64,000 bases of DNA from Burkholderia diffusa (GCF_902499115.1 NZ_CABVPN010000030.1:1-64000), one strand, 5' to 3'; counted from the stretch's first letter, positions 35,277-44,411 are shown. The notes: generated from the letters alone by a model not told the origin. Translations and numbers: made by a program.

Positions 35277-35900
35277 TCAGATCGCGTGCGCGAGCGCACG
35301 GTCGACGAGCGCGGCGTCGAAGCCGTCGTCCGCGTCGCGAAAGCGCAGCGGCGCCGCGCAGTGCACCAGCGTGTCGATGAAATGCTTCGCGCGCGGCCAC
35401 GGCCCGAAGCCGGCCGCGGTGTTGATGTGCCCGGCGTCGCCGAGATTGACGAATGCGCTGCCGAGCCGCTGCGCGAGCGTGCGCGCATCGGCGAGCGGCA
35501 TCCACGGATCGGTCTCGCTGCCGATCACGATCGACGGCACCGCGAGCCGGCGCGCGTCGAACGGCCCGGCGAACGTGAATTTCTTCGGACTGGCCGGTGC
35601 GACAAGCAGCACGCCCGCGACGTCGGCCGCCAGCGGCCATTGCGCGAGCGCATGCGCGGCCGCGAGGCAGCCGAAGCTGTGCGCGGCCAGCACGAACGGG
35701 CCGCGCTCGCGCTCGAGCAGCGCGCGCACGGACTGCGCCCAGCGCGCGAGATCGGGGGCATCCCAGTCGGCCTGTTCGACCCGCAGCGAACGCGAGAACT
35801 GCCGCTCCAGCCAGGTCTGCCAGTGGGCGCCTTCGCTGCCGTGCAGGCCCGGAACGGTCACGAGCCGCGGCGGCCACGCCGATTTGCTGCATGCGCGCAT
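35277..35900 (-). CDS. RBBP9/YdeN-type serine hydrolase
   Basis: Small alpha/beta hydrolase of 207 aa. It starts VTVPGLHGSEGAHWQTWLER, typical of the RBBP9/YdeN (DUF1057-like) family. The nucleophile elbow is AHSFGC, the acid is in GSETDPWMP, and the His follows in LGDAGHINTAAGFGPWP. Likely cytosolic, with esterase-like activity on unknown substrates. Start at 35900 (MRACSKS) is the one that leaves the conserved N terminus intact; the frame extends far upstream antisense to the VOC gene and should not be used. Divergent to the VOC gene. Confidence 0.9.
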   Translation of the reverse strand: MRACSKSAWPPRLVTVPGLHGSEGAHWQTWLERQFSRSLRVEQADWDAPDLARWAQSVRALLERERGPFVLAAHSFGCLAAAHALAQWPLAADVAGVLLVAPASPKKFTFAGPFDARRLAVPSIVIGSETDPWMPLADARTLAQRLGSAFVNLGDAGHINTAAGFGPWPRAKHFIDTLVHCAAPLRFRDADDGFDAALVDRALAHAI

Positions 35901-36146
35901 GATTGCCCTCGCTTGCTTTGCTTGGAGACGAGATTCAATTGTGGCGTGCCGCGCACGGCGGCCGAACCAATATTTTGTGCTTTGCTTTTGCGCGGGACGG
36001 CCGCCGGCTCGGGCCGCGCGGTATGGGCTGGCCGCCTCGCGGCGGCGCAACGCGCCGCGAAACCGTAGAATGTGGGCTTCCCGCTTGCCTTGCATCGGAT
36101 CGAACCGGGCGCCGCCGCGCCGGTTCCGATCGACAGGAGACGCCCG

Positions 36147-36584
36147 ATGTCCGCTACGCCCGCCGGCGCGCTGCGCCCGTTCCATCTCGCCTTTCCCGTG
36201 TCGAGCCTCGCCGGCGCGCGCGCGTTCTACGGCGGCCTGCTCGGCTGCCCCGAGGGCCGCAGCTCGGAACACTGGGTCGACTTCGATTTCTTCGGGCACC
36301 AGCTCGTCGCGCACCTCGCGCCGGACGAAACCGGCAAGAGCGCGGTGAACCCGGTCGACGGCGACGACGTGCCCGTCCGCCATTTCGGCGTCGTGCTGTC
36401 GATGGATGAATGGCATGCGCTCGCCGACAAGCTCAAGGCCGCGCATACGCGCTTCGTGATCGAGCCGCACATCCGCTTCAAGGGCGAGGTCGGCGAGCAG
36501 GCGACGATGTTCTTCCTCGATCCATGCGGCAACGCGCTGGAATTCAAGGCGTTCGCCGACATCGGCCAGCTGTTCGCGAAGTAG
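36147..36584 (+). CDS. VOC (glyoxalase/bleomycin resistance/dioxygenase) superfamily protein
   Basis: Small metal-binding fold of 145 aa made of two beta-alpha-beta-beta-beta modules. The first module has FHLAFPVSSLAGARAFYGGLLGCPEGRSS and FFGHQLVAH; the second RHFGVVLSMDEWHALADKL and the ending FFLDPCGNALEFKAF with a conserved Glu metal ligand. The His near the start of module 1 is also present. AGGAGA precedes ATG 36147. The next gene (ghrA) begins four bases after the stop, so the two are co-transcribed. Substrate not known. Confidence 0.88.
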   Translation: MSATPAGALRPFHLAFPVSSLAGARAFYGGLLGCPEGRSSEHWVDFDFFGHQLVAHLAPDETGKSAVNPVDGDDVPVRHFGVVLSMDEWHALADKLKAAHTRFVIEPHIRFKGEVGEQATMFFLDPCGNALEFKAFADIGQLFAK

Positions 36585-36588
36585 GCGC

Positions 36589-37530
36589 ATGAAGATCCTG
36601 TTCTACTCGCCGCATCAGGAAGCCGACGCATGGCGCGGCGCGATCGCACGGGCGCTGCCCGAGGCCGAGCTGCGCGCCTGGCAGCCGGGCGACACGGGCG
36701 CGGCCGACTACGCGCTCGTATGGCGCGCGCCCCGCGAGCTGTTCGCGCCGCGCGACGGCCTGCGCGCGATCTTCAATCTGGGCGCGGGCGTCGACGCGCT
36801 GCTCGCGCTCGACCGCGCGCATCCCGGCACGCTGCCGCGCGACGTGCCGCTGGTGCGCCTCGAGGATTCGGGCATGGCGCGGCAGATGATCGAATACGTG
36901 ACGCACGCGGTGCTGCGCTATCTGCGCCGCTTCGACGAATACGACGCGCTGCAGCGCGAGCGCCGCTGGCAGGCGCTCGAACCGCATCCGCGCGCGAGTT
37001 TCACCGTCGCGGTACTCGGTCTCGGCGTGCTCGGCGCGCAGGTCGCGCAGGCGCTCGCGGCGCTCGGCCTGCCGGTGCGCGGCTACAGCCGCAGCCCGAA
37101 ACGGCTCGACGGTGTCGAGACCTTCGCGGGCGACGACGCGTTCGACGCGTGCATCGACGGCGCGAAGGTGCTCGTGAACCTGCTGCCGAGCACGCGCGAT
37201 ACCGACGGGATCCTGTCGGCACGGACCTTCGCCAGGCTGGCGCCGGGCGCATACCTGGTGAACGTCGCACGCGGCGCGCATCTCGTCGAGGCCGACCTGC
37301 TCGACGCGCTCGCGAGCGGCCGGATCGCCGCCGCCACGCTCGACGTGTTCCAGCATGAGCCGCTGCCCGTCGACCACCCGTTCTGGCACGCGCCGCGCAT
37401 CACGATCACGCCGCACAGCTCGGCCGAGACGCTGCGCGACGAAGCCGTCGAGCAGATCGCCGGCAAGATCCGCGCGCTCGAGCGCGGCGAGCGCGTCGGC
37501 GGCATCGTCGACTACGCGCGCGGCTACTGA
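36589..37530 (+). CDS. ghrA: Glyoxylate/hydroxypyruvate reductase A
   Basis: D-2-hydroxyacid dehydrogenase family member of 313 aa that reduces glyoxylate and hydroxypyruvate with NADPH. Features: an N-terminal substrate lobe (KILFYSPHQEADAWRGAI), the NAD(P) motif VLGLGVLGAQVAQAL near residue 143 with the following YSRSPK fixing NADPH preference, the catalytic Arg in NVARGAHLVEADLL, Glu in the FQHEPLP segment and His in ITPHSSAET. Situated in a run VOC-ghrA-mvaB with short gaps (4 and 29 bp), probably one transcript. Confidence 0.93.
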   Translation: MKILFYSPHQEADAWRGAIARALPEAELRAWQPGDTGAADYALVWRAPRELFAPRDGLRAIFNLGAGVDALLALDRAHPGTLPRDVPLVRLEDSGMARQMIEYVTHAVLRYLRRFDEYDALQRERRWQALEPHPRASFTVAVLGLGVLGAQVAQALAALGLPVRGYSRSPKRLDGVETFAGDDAFDACIDGAKVLVNLLPSTRDTDGILSARTFARLAPGAYLVNVARGAHLVEADLLDALASGRIAAATLDVFQHEPLPVDHPFWHAPRITITPHSSAETLRDEAVEQIAGKIRALERGERVGGIVDYARGY

Positions 37531-37559
37531 ATTCCGCTTATACAAAACTGGAGACAACC

Positions 37560-38492
37560 ATGACGTTCCCCACCGCCGTCAAGATCGTCGAAGTCGGCCC
37601 GCGCGACGGGCTGCAGAACGAAAAGACCTTCGTGCCGACCGACGTGAAGATCGCGCTCGTCGACCGGCTGTCGCGCGCCGGCTTCCGCAATATCGAGGCC
37701 GCGTCGTTCGTGTCGCCGAAATGGGTGCCCCAGATGGCCGACGGCGCCGACGTGATGGCCGGCATCGAGCGTCGCGCGGGCACCGTGTATTCGGTGCTCA
37801 CGCCGAACCTGAAGGGCTTCGAGAACGCGCTCGCCGCGCGCGCCGACGAAGTGGTGATCTTCGGCGCGGCGAGCGAGGCGTTCTCGCAGCGGAACATCAA
37901 CTGCAGCATCGCCGAGAGCATCGCGCGCTTCGAGCCGGTCGCGAAGGCCGCGAAGGATGCCGGCCTGCGGCTGCGCGGCAGCGTGTCGTGCACGCTCGGC
38001 TGCCCGTACCAGGGCGAGGTGCCGGTCGCCTCGGTCGTCGACGTCGTCGAGCGCTTCGCCGCGCTCGGCTGCGACGAGATCGACATCGCCGACACGATCG
38101 GCGTCGGCACGCCGAAGCGCACGCGTGAAGTGCTCGAAGCGGTCACCCGCGTGTTTCCGCGCGAGCGGCTGTCGGGCCACTTCCACGACACCTACGGCCA
38201 GGCGCTCGCGAACATCTACGCGGCGCTGTTCGAAGGGATCGAGATCTTTCACGCGTCGGTCGCCGGCCTCGGCGGCTGCCCGTATGCGAAGGGCGCGACC
38301 GGCAACGTCGCGACCGAGGATGTGCTGTACCTGATGCAGGGCCTCGGCATCGACACCGGCATCGACCTCGCGCAGGTGGTCGCCGCCGGCGACTTCATCT
38401 CGAACGCGATCGGCCGCGCGAACGTGTCGCGCGCCGGTCGCGCGCTGCTCGCCAAGGCGCAAAGCGCGGCCGACACGCCGAGTTGCGTCTGA
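37560..38492 (+). CDS. mvaB: Hydroxymethylglutaryl-CoA lyase
   Basis: TIM-barrel lyase of 310 aa cleaving HMG-CoA to acetoacetate and acetyl-CoA, normally the last step of leucine breakdown. Diagnostic parts: VEVGPRDGLQNE (metal-binding Asp and catalytic Arg), SFVSPKWVPQMAD, the loop GCPYQGEVP, DTIGVG, HFHDTYGQALAN (metal-binding histidines) and the signature GLGGCPYAKGATGNVATED with the active-site Cys. It may equally take 3-hydroxy-3-methylglutaryl-like substrates of other routes; the other leucine-catabolic genes are not in this window. Co-directional with ghrA, 29 bp downstream of it. Confidence 0.94.
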   Translation: MTFPTAVKIVEVGPRDGLQNEKTFVPTDVKIALVDRLSRAGFRNIEAASFVSPKWVPQMADGADVMAGIERRAGTVYSVLTPNLKGFENALAARADEVVIFGAASEAFSQRNINCSIAESIARFEPVAKAAKDAGLRLRGSVSCTLGCPYQGEVPVASVVDVVERFAALGCDEIDIADTIGVGTPKRTREVLEAVTRVFPRERLSGHFHDTYGQALANIYAALFEGIEIFHASVAGLGGCPYAKGATGNVATEDVLYLMQGLGIDTGIDLAQVVAAGDFISNAIGRANVSRAGRALLAKAQSAADTPSCV

Positions 38493-38514
38493 CCCCAACA
38501 CTGACGGATTCTCC

Positions 38515-39021
38515 ATGACGACACCCGCTTCATTCGACTCTCTCCCCGACTCCGCGCGACGCGTCGCGCTGCTGCTGCGCGAACGCGGGCACGCGAAAGG
38601 GATCGTGATGCTCGCCGAAACCGGCAAGACCTCCGCCGAGGCCGCGGCCGGGCTCGGCTGCGAGGTCGCGCAGATCGCGAAGTCGATCCTGTTTCGCCGC
38701 GAATCGGACGGCCTGCCGGTGCTCGTCGTCGCGAGCGGCGTGAACCGCGTCGACGAGAAGAAGGTCGCCGCGCAAGTTGGCGCGGTCGGCCGCGCCGATG
38801 CGAAATTCGTGCGCGACAACACCGGCTACGCGATCGGCGGCGTCTGCCCGATCGGCCATCTCGTCGAACCGGTCACGCTGATCGACGCCGACCTGCTCGA
38901 ACTGGACAGCCTGTGGGCGGCCGCCGGCCATCCGCACGCGGTGTTCAACCTGTCGCCGCAGGAACTCGTGTCGCTGACGGGTGCGCCGGTCGCCGACGTC
39001 GCGCTGCGCAACGACGCATGA
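38515..39021 (+). CDS. YbaK/ProX-type aminoacyl-tRNA deacylase
   Basis: Editing-domain protein of 168 aa (YbaK/EbsC family), which hydrolyses mischarged aminoacyl-tRNAs such as Cys-tRNA(Pro) or Ala-tRNA(Pro). The core includes CEVAQIAKSILFR with the conserved lysine, VLVVASGVNRVDEKKVA, the loop YAIGGVCPIGH and the terminal VFNLSPQELVSLTGAPVADV. Its start is 22 bp after the mvaB stop, so it could be the next member of that transcript. It overlaps the DUF1289 gene by four bases. The exact tRNA specificity cannot be predicted. Confidence 0.9.
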   Translation: MTTPASFDSLPDSARRVALLLRERGHAKGIVMLAETGKTSAEAAAGLGCEVAQIAKSILFRRESDGLPVLVVASGVNRVDEKKVAAQVGAVGRADAKFVRDNTGYAIGGVCPIGHLVEPVTLIDADLLELDSLWAAAGHPHAVFNLSPQELVSLTGAPVADVALRNDA

Positions 39022-39224
39022 GCGAGATGCCGGTATCGGTCGGCACGGTCGCGTCGCCGTGCACCGACGTATGCAGGATCGATCCGCGCACCGACTGGTG
39101 CGCGGGCTGCCTGCGCACGCGCGACGAGATCAAGGGATGGCGCGCGTCCGACGACGACGCGAGGCGCGTGTTGCTCGCGCGGCTCGACGCACGGCGGCGC
39201 CTGCTCGCGCGGAGCGGCGCATAA
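39018..39224 (+). CDS. DUF1289 domain protein
   Basis: Small protein of 68 aa with the DUF1289 cysteine pattern: SPCTDVCRIDPRTDWCAGCLRT, cut here as CTDVC and CAGC. These four cysteines probably bind an Fe-S cluster or zinc. The following TRDEIKGW and the Arg-rich tail are typical. Function of the family is unknown. ATG 39018 overlaps the stop of the YbaK gene (ATGA), which decides the start; ATG 39027 is a second possibility. Translationally coupled pairs of YbaK and DUF1289 are a familiar arrangement in this group, as far as I recall. Confidence 0.85.
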   Translation: MSEMPVSVGTVASPCTDVCRIDPRTDWCAGCLRTRDEIKGWRASDDDARRVLLARLDARRRLLARSGA

Positions 39225-39228
39225 AAAA

Positions 39229-39258
39229 ATGCCGTTCGGCCTGCTTGGCGAACGGCAT
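39229..39258 (-). terminator. Terminator of the DMT transporter gene
   Basis: Stem ATGCCGTTCG / CGAACGGCAT around a ten-base loop, followed on the minus strand by seven T residues. On the plus strand it lacks a T-run but could still end the DUF1289 transcript. Confidence 0.75.
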
Positions 39259-39444
39259 GAGATCGGAATCCTGTGAACGTGATCAACGTCACAGCCCGCA
39301 TCATACGAGCGACGCTGCGGCGTCGCATCGGGTGTTTCCCTACAACTTCTTACAGCGTTTTTCACGCGCAACCTTCGTTCCCGGGCGCGGCGCCAGCGGG
39401 TGTCGGCAACCTGCCGTAGCGGCAAGCCGAATCGCACGACCGTT

Positions 39445-40347
39445 TCAGTTGCCGGCCGCCGCGCGACGCGCGGGCACGATGCGCCAGCCGAGATTCACGC
39501 CGGCCGCCGCGAGCAGGATCAGCAGTGCGCCGAGCACCTGCGTCCACGCGAGCGTCTGCCCGAACGCGATGCGATCGACGATGATCGCGACGACCGGATA
39601 GACGAACGACAGCGCGCCCGTCATCGCGACCGGCAGCTTCTGGATTGCACCGTACAGCAGCACATACATCACGCCGGTGTTCACGACGCCGAGCACGACG
39701 AGATCGAGCCACTGCGCGGCCGTCGCGGGCAACGTGCCGAAGTGCGCGAACGGCGCGAGCAGCACGATGCCGAGGCCGGCCTGCAGCAGCGCGAGCAGGT
39801 GCGGCGGCGTGCCCTTCAGGTGCTTCGTGATGATCGACGACACCGCGTACAGAAACGCCGCGCCAAGCGACAGCGCGACGCCTTCGAGATATTCGCCGGG
39901 CACCGCGAGCACGGCCGGCTCGACGCGCACCACGCACACGAGCCCGATGAAGGCGAGCGCGAGCCACGCGATCGTCGACGCGCTGATCCGTTCGCGGAAC
40001 ACGATCGCGCCGAGCGCGACGAGCATGAACGGCTGCGTGTTGTAGACGGCGGTCGCCATCGAGATCGACGCACGCGAATACGCGGCGAACAGCAGCAGCC
40101 AGTTTGCGACGATCGCGATGCTGCCGAGCGCCGCGAGCGCGAGCATGCGCGGCGAGAACAGCGCGCGACGCAGGAAGCCGAGCGCCGCGCAGACGATCGC
40201 GAGCGTCGCGGCGCCGAACAGGCAGCGGAAGAACACGACGTTGGTAAGCGGCTGCTGCGACGACATCACGAGCCAGCCGATCGTGCCGGACATCATCATC
40301 GCGACGACCATCTCGGCGGCACCGCGGCGGGTTTCGTTCGAGGCCAT
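39445..40347 (-). CDS. DMT-superfamily (EamA) transporter
   Basis: Inner-membrane protein of 300 aa with ten predicted spans arranged as two EamA repeats. The first begins AEMVVAMMMSGTIGWLVMSS and has the FRCLFG segment; the second starts near EGVALSLGAAFLYAVSSIITKHL and ends with AFGQTLAWTQVLGALLILLAA. These proteins export or import amino acids, nucleosides or other metabolites. Start 40347 has GGAG six bases upstream; 40350 is one codon longer. It is divergent from an Lrp/AsnC regulator, which suggests that the regulator controls amino-acid efflux through this protein. Confidence 0.9.
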   Translation of the reverse strand: MASNETRRGAAEMVVAMMMSGTIGWLVMSSQQPLTNVVFFRCLFGAATLAIVCAALGFLRRALFSPRMLALAALGSIAIVANWLLLFAAYSRASISMATAVYNTQPFMLVALGAIVFRERISASTIAWLALAFIGLVCVVRVEPAVLAVPGEYLEGVALSLGAAFLYAVSSIITKHLKGTPPHLLALLQAGLGIVLLAPFAHFGTLPATAAQWLDLVVLGVVNTGVMYVLLYGAIQKLPVAMTGALSFVYPVVAIIVDRIAFGQTLAWTQVLGALLILLAAAGVNLGWRIVPARRAAAGN

Positions 40348-40460
40348 CATGGACTCCGTTTGACGAGAGAAGATGACTTCGATTCTAGGAACTTGCTTTC
40401 CGCGCATCCACGACTAAACTGAAGCGAAACCACCGATTCACCTTCGAAAGCAAAGCGATC

Positions 40461-40955
40461 ATGGCGAAACGCCTTTCCCCTCCCGCCGTCGCGTCGCTGG
40501 ACGCAACCGACCGCGCGATCCTCGCGGCGCTCGCCGAGGATGCGCGCATTGCCACCAGCGAACTGGCGCGACAGATCGGGCTGTCGGCGCCCGCGACCGC
40601 CGACCGCGTGCGACGGCTCGAAGCGCAGGGCGTGATCGCGGGTTTCACCGTCGAGCTCGACCCGCGCGCGCTCGGCTACACGCTGCAGGCGATCGTGCGC
40701 GTGAAGCCGCTGCCGGGGCAGCTGCATCTCGTCGAGGAAGTGTTGCGGCGGATTCCGGAATTCGTCGAATGCGACAAGGTGACCGGCGAGGACTGCTTCA
40801 TCTGCCGGCTCTATCTGCGCACGATCGAGCACCTCGACGACATCCTGTCGAAGGTGACGGAGCGCGCGGAAACGAGCACGGCGATCGTGAAATCGACGCC
40901 GGTGCCGCGCCGCCTGCCGCCGCTCGTCGACGACGACGACGCCACGCGCCGCTGA
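40461..40955 (+). CDS. Lrp/AsnC-family transcriptional regulator
   Basis: DNA-binding protein of 164 aa. The N-terminal HTH is at about residues 14-60 (LDATDRAILAALAEDARI, then ATSELARQIGLSAPATADRVRRLEAQGVI in order) and the C-terminal RAM/ligand domain follows (YTLQAIVRVKPLPGQLHLVEEVL, the ECDKVTGEDCFICRL strand with the conserved Gly-Glu-Asp, and ETSTAIVKS). Binding of an amino acid would modulate its oligomeric state. Divergent from the DMT transporter with 113 bp between starts, the likely target operator region. Confidence 0.92.
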   Translation: MAKRLSPPAVASLDATDRAILAALAEDARIATSELARQIGLSAPATADRVRRLEAQGVIAGFTVELDPRALGYTLQAIVRVKPLPGQLHLVEEVLRRIPEFVECDKVTGEDCFICRLYLRTIEHLDDILSKVTERAETSTAIVKSTPVPRRLPPLVDDDDATRR

Positions 40956-41003
40956 TCGCCGACGCGCGGCAAGCACCGCGCTGCCCGCGGCGGCCGGCGC
41001 CGC

Positions 41004-41900
41004 TCACGCGGCCGCGTCGCGTGCCTCGAAGAACGCGAGCAGCTCGTCGATCAGCGCGACGGGTGCCTCCTCCGGAATGTAGTGCCCGCAATCGAGCGCG
41101 CGGCCGCCGACGTCGCGCGCGACGCGCCGCCACTCGCCGAGCGGATCGAAGCAGCGCCCGACGATCCCGTGCTCGCCCCACAGCACGCGCAGCGGGCACG
41201 CGACCTTGTTGCCGCGCTCGAGATCCGCGCGGTCGTGCTCGAGATCGATCGTCGCCGACGCGCGGTAGTCCTCGCACATCGCATGCACGGCGCCCGGCTG
41301 CGCGAGCGCGGCGCGATACGCGGCGAGCGCCTCCGGCGCGAACGGCGCGAGCCCGGCGGACCGGTTGCCCATCACGCGCTCGATGTACGCATCGGTGCGG
41401 CCTTCGATCAGCGTTTCGGGGAGCGGCGCCGGCTGGATCAGGAAGAACCAGTGAAAATACGCGGTCGCGAACGCGCGGTCCGTCTGCTCGTACATCGCGA
41501 GCGTCGGCGCGATGTCGAGCAGCATCATCCGCTCGACGGCCGCCGGATGATCGAGCGCGAGCCGGTGCGCGACGCGCGCGCCGCGATCGTGTGCGCAGAC
41601 GTGGAATTGCTCGAAGCCGAAATGCCGCATCACGGCAACCTGGTCGGCCGCCATCGCGCGTTTCGAATACGGCGCATGCCGCGCGTCGCTCGGCGGCTTG
41701 CCCGACGCGCCGTAGCCGCGCAGGTCGGTCGCGATCACCGTGAAGTGATCCGCCAGCGTCGCGGCGACGCGATGCCAGATCATGTGGGTCTGCGGATGGC
41801 CGTGCAGCAACAGAAGCGGTGGCCCCGCGCCTCCTTTGACACCGAAGATGTCGGTGTCCTGCACCGTCACGCGAAACGGTGCAAACGCCTCAAACGACAT
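41004..41900 (-). CDS. Alpha/beta hydrolase, fluoroacetate dehalogenase-like
   Basis: Cytosolic hydrolase of 298 aa. Sequence traits fit the haloacetate/fluoroacetate dehalogenase group: HGHPQTHMIWHRVA, nucleophile Asp105 in AHDRGARVAHR with the two carboxylate-binding arginines (106 and 109), the second Asp region LLDIAPT, the His-Trp pair in YFHWFFLIQPAPLPE that holds the halide, and the catalytic His in LDCGHYIPEEAP. This motif set is more specific than generic epoxide hydrolases. Activity against fluoroacetate is inferred from residues; chloroacetate or natural substrates are also possible. Monocistronic, divergent from the nitronate monooxygenase. Confidence 0.85.
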   Translation of the reverse strand: MSFEAFAPFRVTVQDTDIFGVKGGAGPPLLLLHGHPQTHMIWHRVAATLADHFTVIATDLRGYGASGKPPSDARHAPYSKRAMAADQVAVMRHFGFEQFHVCAHDRGARVAHRLALDHPAAVERMMLLDIAPTLAMYEQTDRAFATAYFHWFFLIQPAPLPETLIEGRTDAYIERVMGNRSAGLAPFAPEALAAYRAALAQPGAVHAMCEDYRASATIDLEHDRADLERGNKVACPLRVLWGEHGIVGRCFDPLGEWRRVARDVGGRALDCGHYIPEEAPVALIDELLAFFEARDAAA

Positions 41901-42179
41901 GGTTTGTTTCTCGTTGGTTTGTTATGGCGGCTATTGTAGGAGCGCGCGGCCGACCGCTGCGCGCGGCAGATGCCCGAATGCGTAGAAAGAGAACACTCAC
42001 TCGATTGCCGCCATGCCGCGCCGTTTGCTAAGCTCGCGTAGAATCGCACGACCGTTCGTATTAATATGGGCGAATCGCTGCACCGCTACACTCGAAGCAC
42101 CGTTGGACCGCCAAGCATGGATGCCGGCGTCGGCGCGACCGCGCCGCATCCGGCCGCCCCTCGAGACTGGAGACATCAC

Positions 42180-43139
42180 ATGGCATTGCCCGCCGTCCTG
42201 CAGAACCTGACGCTGCCCGTCATCGCGTCGCCGATGTTCATCGTCAGCTACCCCGAACTCGTGCTCGCGCAGTGCAAGGCGGGTATCGTCGGATCATTTC
42301 CCGCGCTCAACGCCCGTCCGGCCGAACTGCTGGACGAGTGGCTCACGCAGATCCAGTCGGAGCTTGCCGACCACAAGGCGAAGCACCCGGATGCGGTGAT
42401 CGGCCCGATCGCGGTCAACCAGATCGTCCATCAGTCGAACGTACGGCTCGAGCATGACGTGCGCGTGTGCGTCGAGCACAAGGTGCCGATCTTCATCACG
42501 AGCCTGCGCGCACCGGCGCGCGAGATCGTCGACGCCGTGCACAGCTACGGCGGCATCGTGCTGCACGACGTGATCAACCTGCGCCACGCGCAGAAGGCGC
42601 TCGAAGCCGGCGTCGACGGGCTGATCCTCGTCGCGGCCGGCGCCGGCGGCCACGCGGGCACGACGTCGCCGTTCGCGCTCGTCGGCGAAGTGCGCAAGAT
42701 CTTCGACGGTCCGATCGTGCTGTCCGGCTCGATCGCGAACGGCGGCTCGATCCTCGCCGCGCAGGCGATGGGCGCCGACTTCGCGTACATGGGCACGCGC
42801 TTCATCGCGACGCAGGAAGCGCACGCGGTCGACGACTACAAGCACGCGATCCTCAACGCGAAATCGTCCGACATCATCTACACGAACCTCTTCACCGGCG
42901 TGCACGGCAACTACATCCGCGAGAGCATCGAGAAGGCCGGGCTCGATCCGGACGCGCTGCCGGAATCCGACAAGACGAAGATGAATTTCGGCGGCGACAA
43001 GACGAAGGCGTGGAAGGACATCTGGGGTGCCGGCCAGGGCGTCGGCCTGATGGACGACCTGCCGAGCGTCGGCGCGCTCGTCGAGCGGCTGAAGCGCGAG
43101 TACGACGACGCGAAGGCACGGCTCGGCATCGCACGCTGA
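42180..43139 (+). CDS. Nitronate monooxygenase (2-nitropropane dioxygenase family)
   Basis: FMN-dependent TIM-barrel enzyme of 319 aa that oxidises alkyl nitronates. Visible features: LTLPVIASPMFIVSYPELVLAQ at the start in pieces, the NQIVHQSNVRL strand, the FMN phosphate-binding VAAGAGGHAGT with the catalytic-region His, LSGSIANGGSILAAQAMGADFAYMGTRF and the end MDDLPSVGALVERL. GGAGA precedes ATG 42180; the frame extends to 42066 but without family conservation. Transcribed alone and closed by a good terminator. It probably detoxifies nitro compounds such as propionate-3-nitronate. Confidence 0.92.
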   Translation: MALPAVLQNLTLPVIASPMFIVSYPELVLAQCKAGIVGSFPALNARPAELLDEWLTQIQSELADHKAKHPDAVIGPIAVNQIVHQSNVRLEHDVRVCVEHKVPIFITSLRAPAREIVDAVHSYGGIVLHDVINLRHAQKALEAGVDGLILVAAGAGGHAGTTSPFALVGEVRKIFDGPIVLSGSIANGGSILAAQAMGADFAYMGTRFIATQEAHAVDDYKHAILNAKSSDIIYTNLFTGVHGNYIRESIEKAGLDPDALPESDKTKMNFGGDKTKAWKDIWGAGQGVGLMDDLPSVGALVERLKREYDDAKARLGIAR

Positions 43140-43187
43140 CGCAGGCGGCGGGTTGCGCCACCGCCGCGCATGACGTCGGACAAAAAC

Positions 43188-43221
43188 AAAAAGCGCGAAC
43201 CGCAACGGCTCGCGCTTTTTT
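43188..43221. terminator. Bidirectional terminator, nitronate monooxygenase / LysR
   Basis: Stem AAGCGCGA / TCGCGCTT with an eleven-base loop (43191-43217), A-run to its left and six T residues to its right. It serves two convergent genes. Confidence 0.88.
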
Positions 43222-43250
43222 CACGTCCGCCCGCGGGCGGCCGACGCCGC

Positions 43251-44213
43251 TCAGCTCGCGCGCTTGATCCGCGTGATCGGCAGCACGCGCAGGCGCGACT
43301 CGATCGACGGGCACAGCGACTGCCCTTCGAAGCGTGCGGCAAGGAAGTCGACGAACGAGCGCACCTTCGCGGACACGTGGCGGCGGCTCGCATACACCGC
43401 ATAGATCGGCGCCTCGTGCGGCGGCACCGCGTCGAGCAGCACCGGCACGAGGCGGCCGGATTCGATGTCGTCGCCGATCACCTCGGTGCCGAGCAGCGCG
43501 ATGCCCGCGCCCGCGAGCACCGCCGCGCGCAGCCCCTCGAGGTGGTTCACGATCAGGTTGCCGTTCAGGTTCACGCGCGACGCGGCGGCCGCGTCGATCA
43601 TCAGCGAATCGAGCATCGTCGAATTCGAATCGCGGCGCAGGTAATTGTGATGCGCGAGATCGGCGATCGTCTGCGGCGTGCCGTGCTTCTCGAGATACTC
43701 GGGCGACGCGACCAGCAGGATGTGCGCGGTCGCGATCTGGCGCGCGACCAACGACGACGATTTCAGCCCGTTCGGCGCCGCGCGCACCGCGACGTCGTAG
43801 CCTTCCTCGATCAGGTCGACCACGCGATCGGACAGCGTCATGTCGACGGTCACGTCCGGGAACCGGCCCGCATAATCGGTGACGGCCTGCATCACGTGCC
43901 GCAAGCCGAACGCGGACAGCGACGTCACGCGCAGGCGGCCCTGCGGCACGACGCTCGCGGCGCCGACCGCCTGTCCGGCTTCGTCGAGTTCCGACAGCGC
44001 CTGCACGAGGCGCTCATAGTATTCGCGTCCCGCCTCGGTCGGCGCGACACGTCGTGTCGTGCGATGCAGCAGCCGCGCGCCGAGCTGCTGCTCGAGATGC
44101 ATCACGTGCTTGCTCGCCATCGCGGCCGACATCTGCATGCGCTCGGCCGCGCCGACGAAGCTGCCCACTTCGACGACGTAGCGAAACACATTCATGCTGA
44201 CGAGGGTATCCAT
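43251..44213 (-). CDS. LysR-family transcriptional regulator
   Basis: Regulator of 320 aa. The N-terminal winged HTH reads FRYVVEVGSFVGAAERMQMS then AAMASKHVMHLEQQLGARLLHRTTRRVAPTEAG in sequence; the effector domain starts with QGRLRVTSLSAFGLRHVM and continues with GYDVAVRAAPNGLKSSSLVARQI and LLGTEVIGDDIESGRLV. It belongs to the CrgA/AaeR-like branch (HHNYLR motif). Neighbours are nitronate monooxygenase (convergent) and the porin (same strand, upstream). Its target is not obvious; it has no divergent partner. Confidence 0.9.
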   Translation of the reverse strand: MDTLVSMNVFRYVVEVGSFVGAAERMQMSAAMASKHVMHLEQQLGARLLHRTTRRVAPTEAGREYYERLVQALSELDEAGQAVGAASVVPQGRLRVTSLSAFGLRHVMQAVTDYAGRFPDVTVDMTLSDRVVDLIEEGYDVAVRAAPNGLKSSSLVARQIATAHILLVASPEYLEKHGTPQTIADLAHHNYLRRDSNSTMLDSLMIDAAAASRVNLNGNLIVNHLEGLRAAVLAGAGIALLGTEVIGDDIESGRLVPVLLDAVPPHEAPIYAVYASRRHVSAKVRSFVDFLAARFEGQSLCPSIESRLRVLPITRIKRAS

Positions 44214-44298
44214 CGAACTAGCCCGTAATGACGGGGGAATGGTGCAATTACGAGATAGGGTAACAAAGGCGAGGAAACAGAAAGGTCAACAAAAGCAA

Positions 44299-44325
44299 AA
44301 CGGCGCCGCGAGTGGCGGCGCCGTT
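44299..44325 (-). terminator. Terminator of the porin gene
   Basis: An 11-bp stem (AACGGCGCCGC / GCGGCGCCGTT) is followed on the minus strand by T-rich sequence. On the plus side a triplicated TTCCG motif (44322-44338) adjoins it. Confidence 0.75.
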
Positions 44326-44411
44326 CCGTTCCGTTCCGTTTCGAGAGGGAAAACATGCGGCCGGCACGCGCGATTTTCGCGCGCGGCCGGCGCACCGATC
44401 GCACGTGCGCG

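Noticed and set aside
44322..44338. Triplicated TTCCG next to the porin terminator as a microsatellite of interest
   Set aside because: Only three copies; likely chance beside a GC hairpin.
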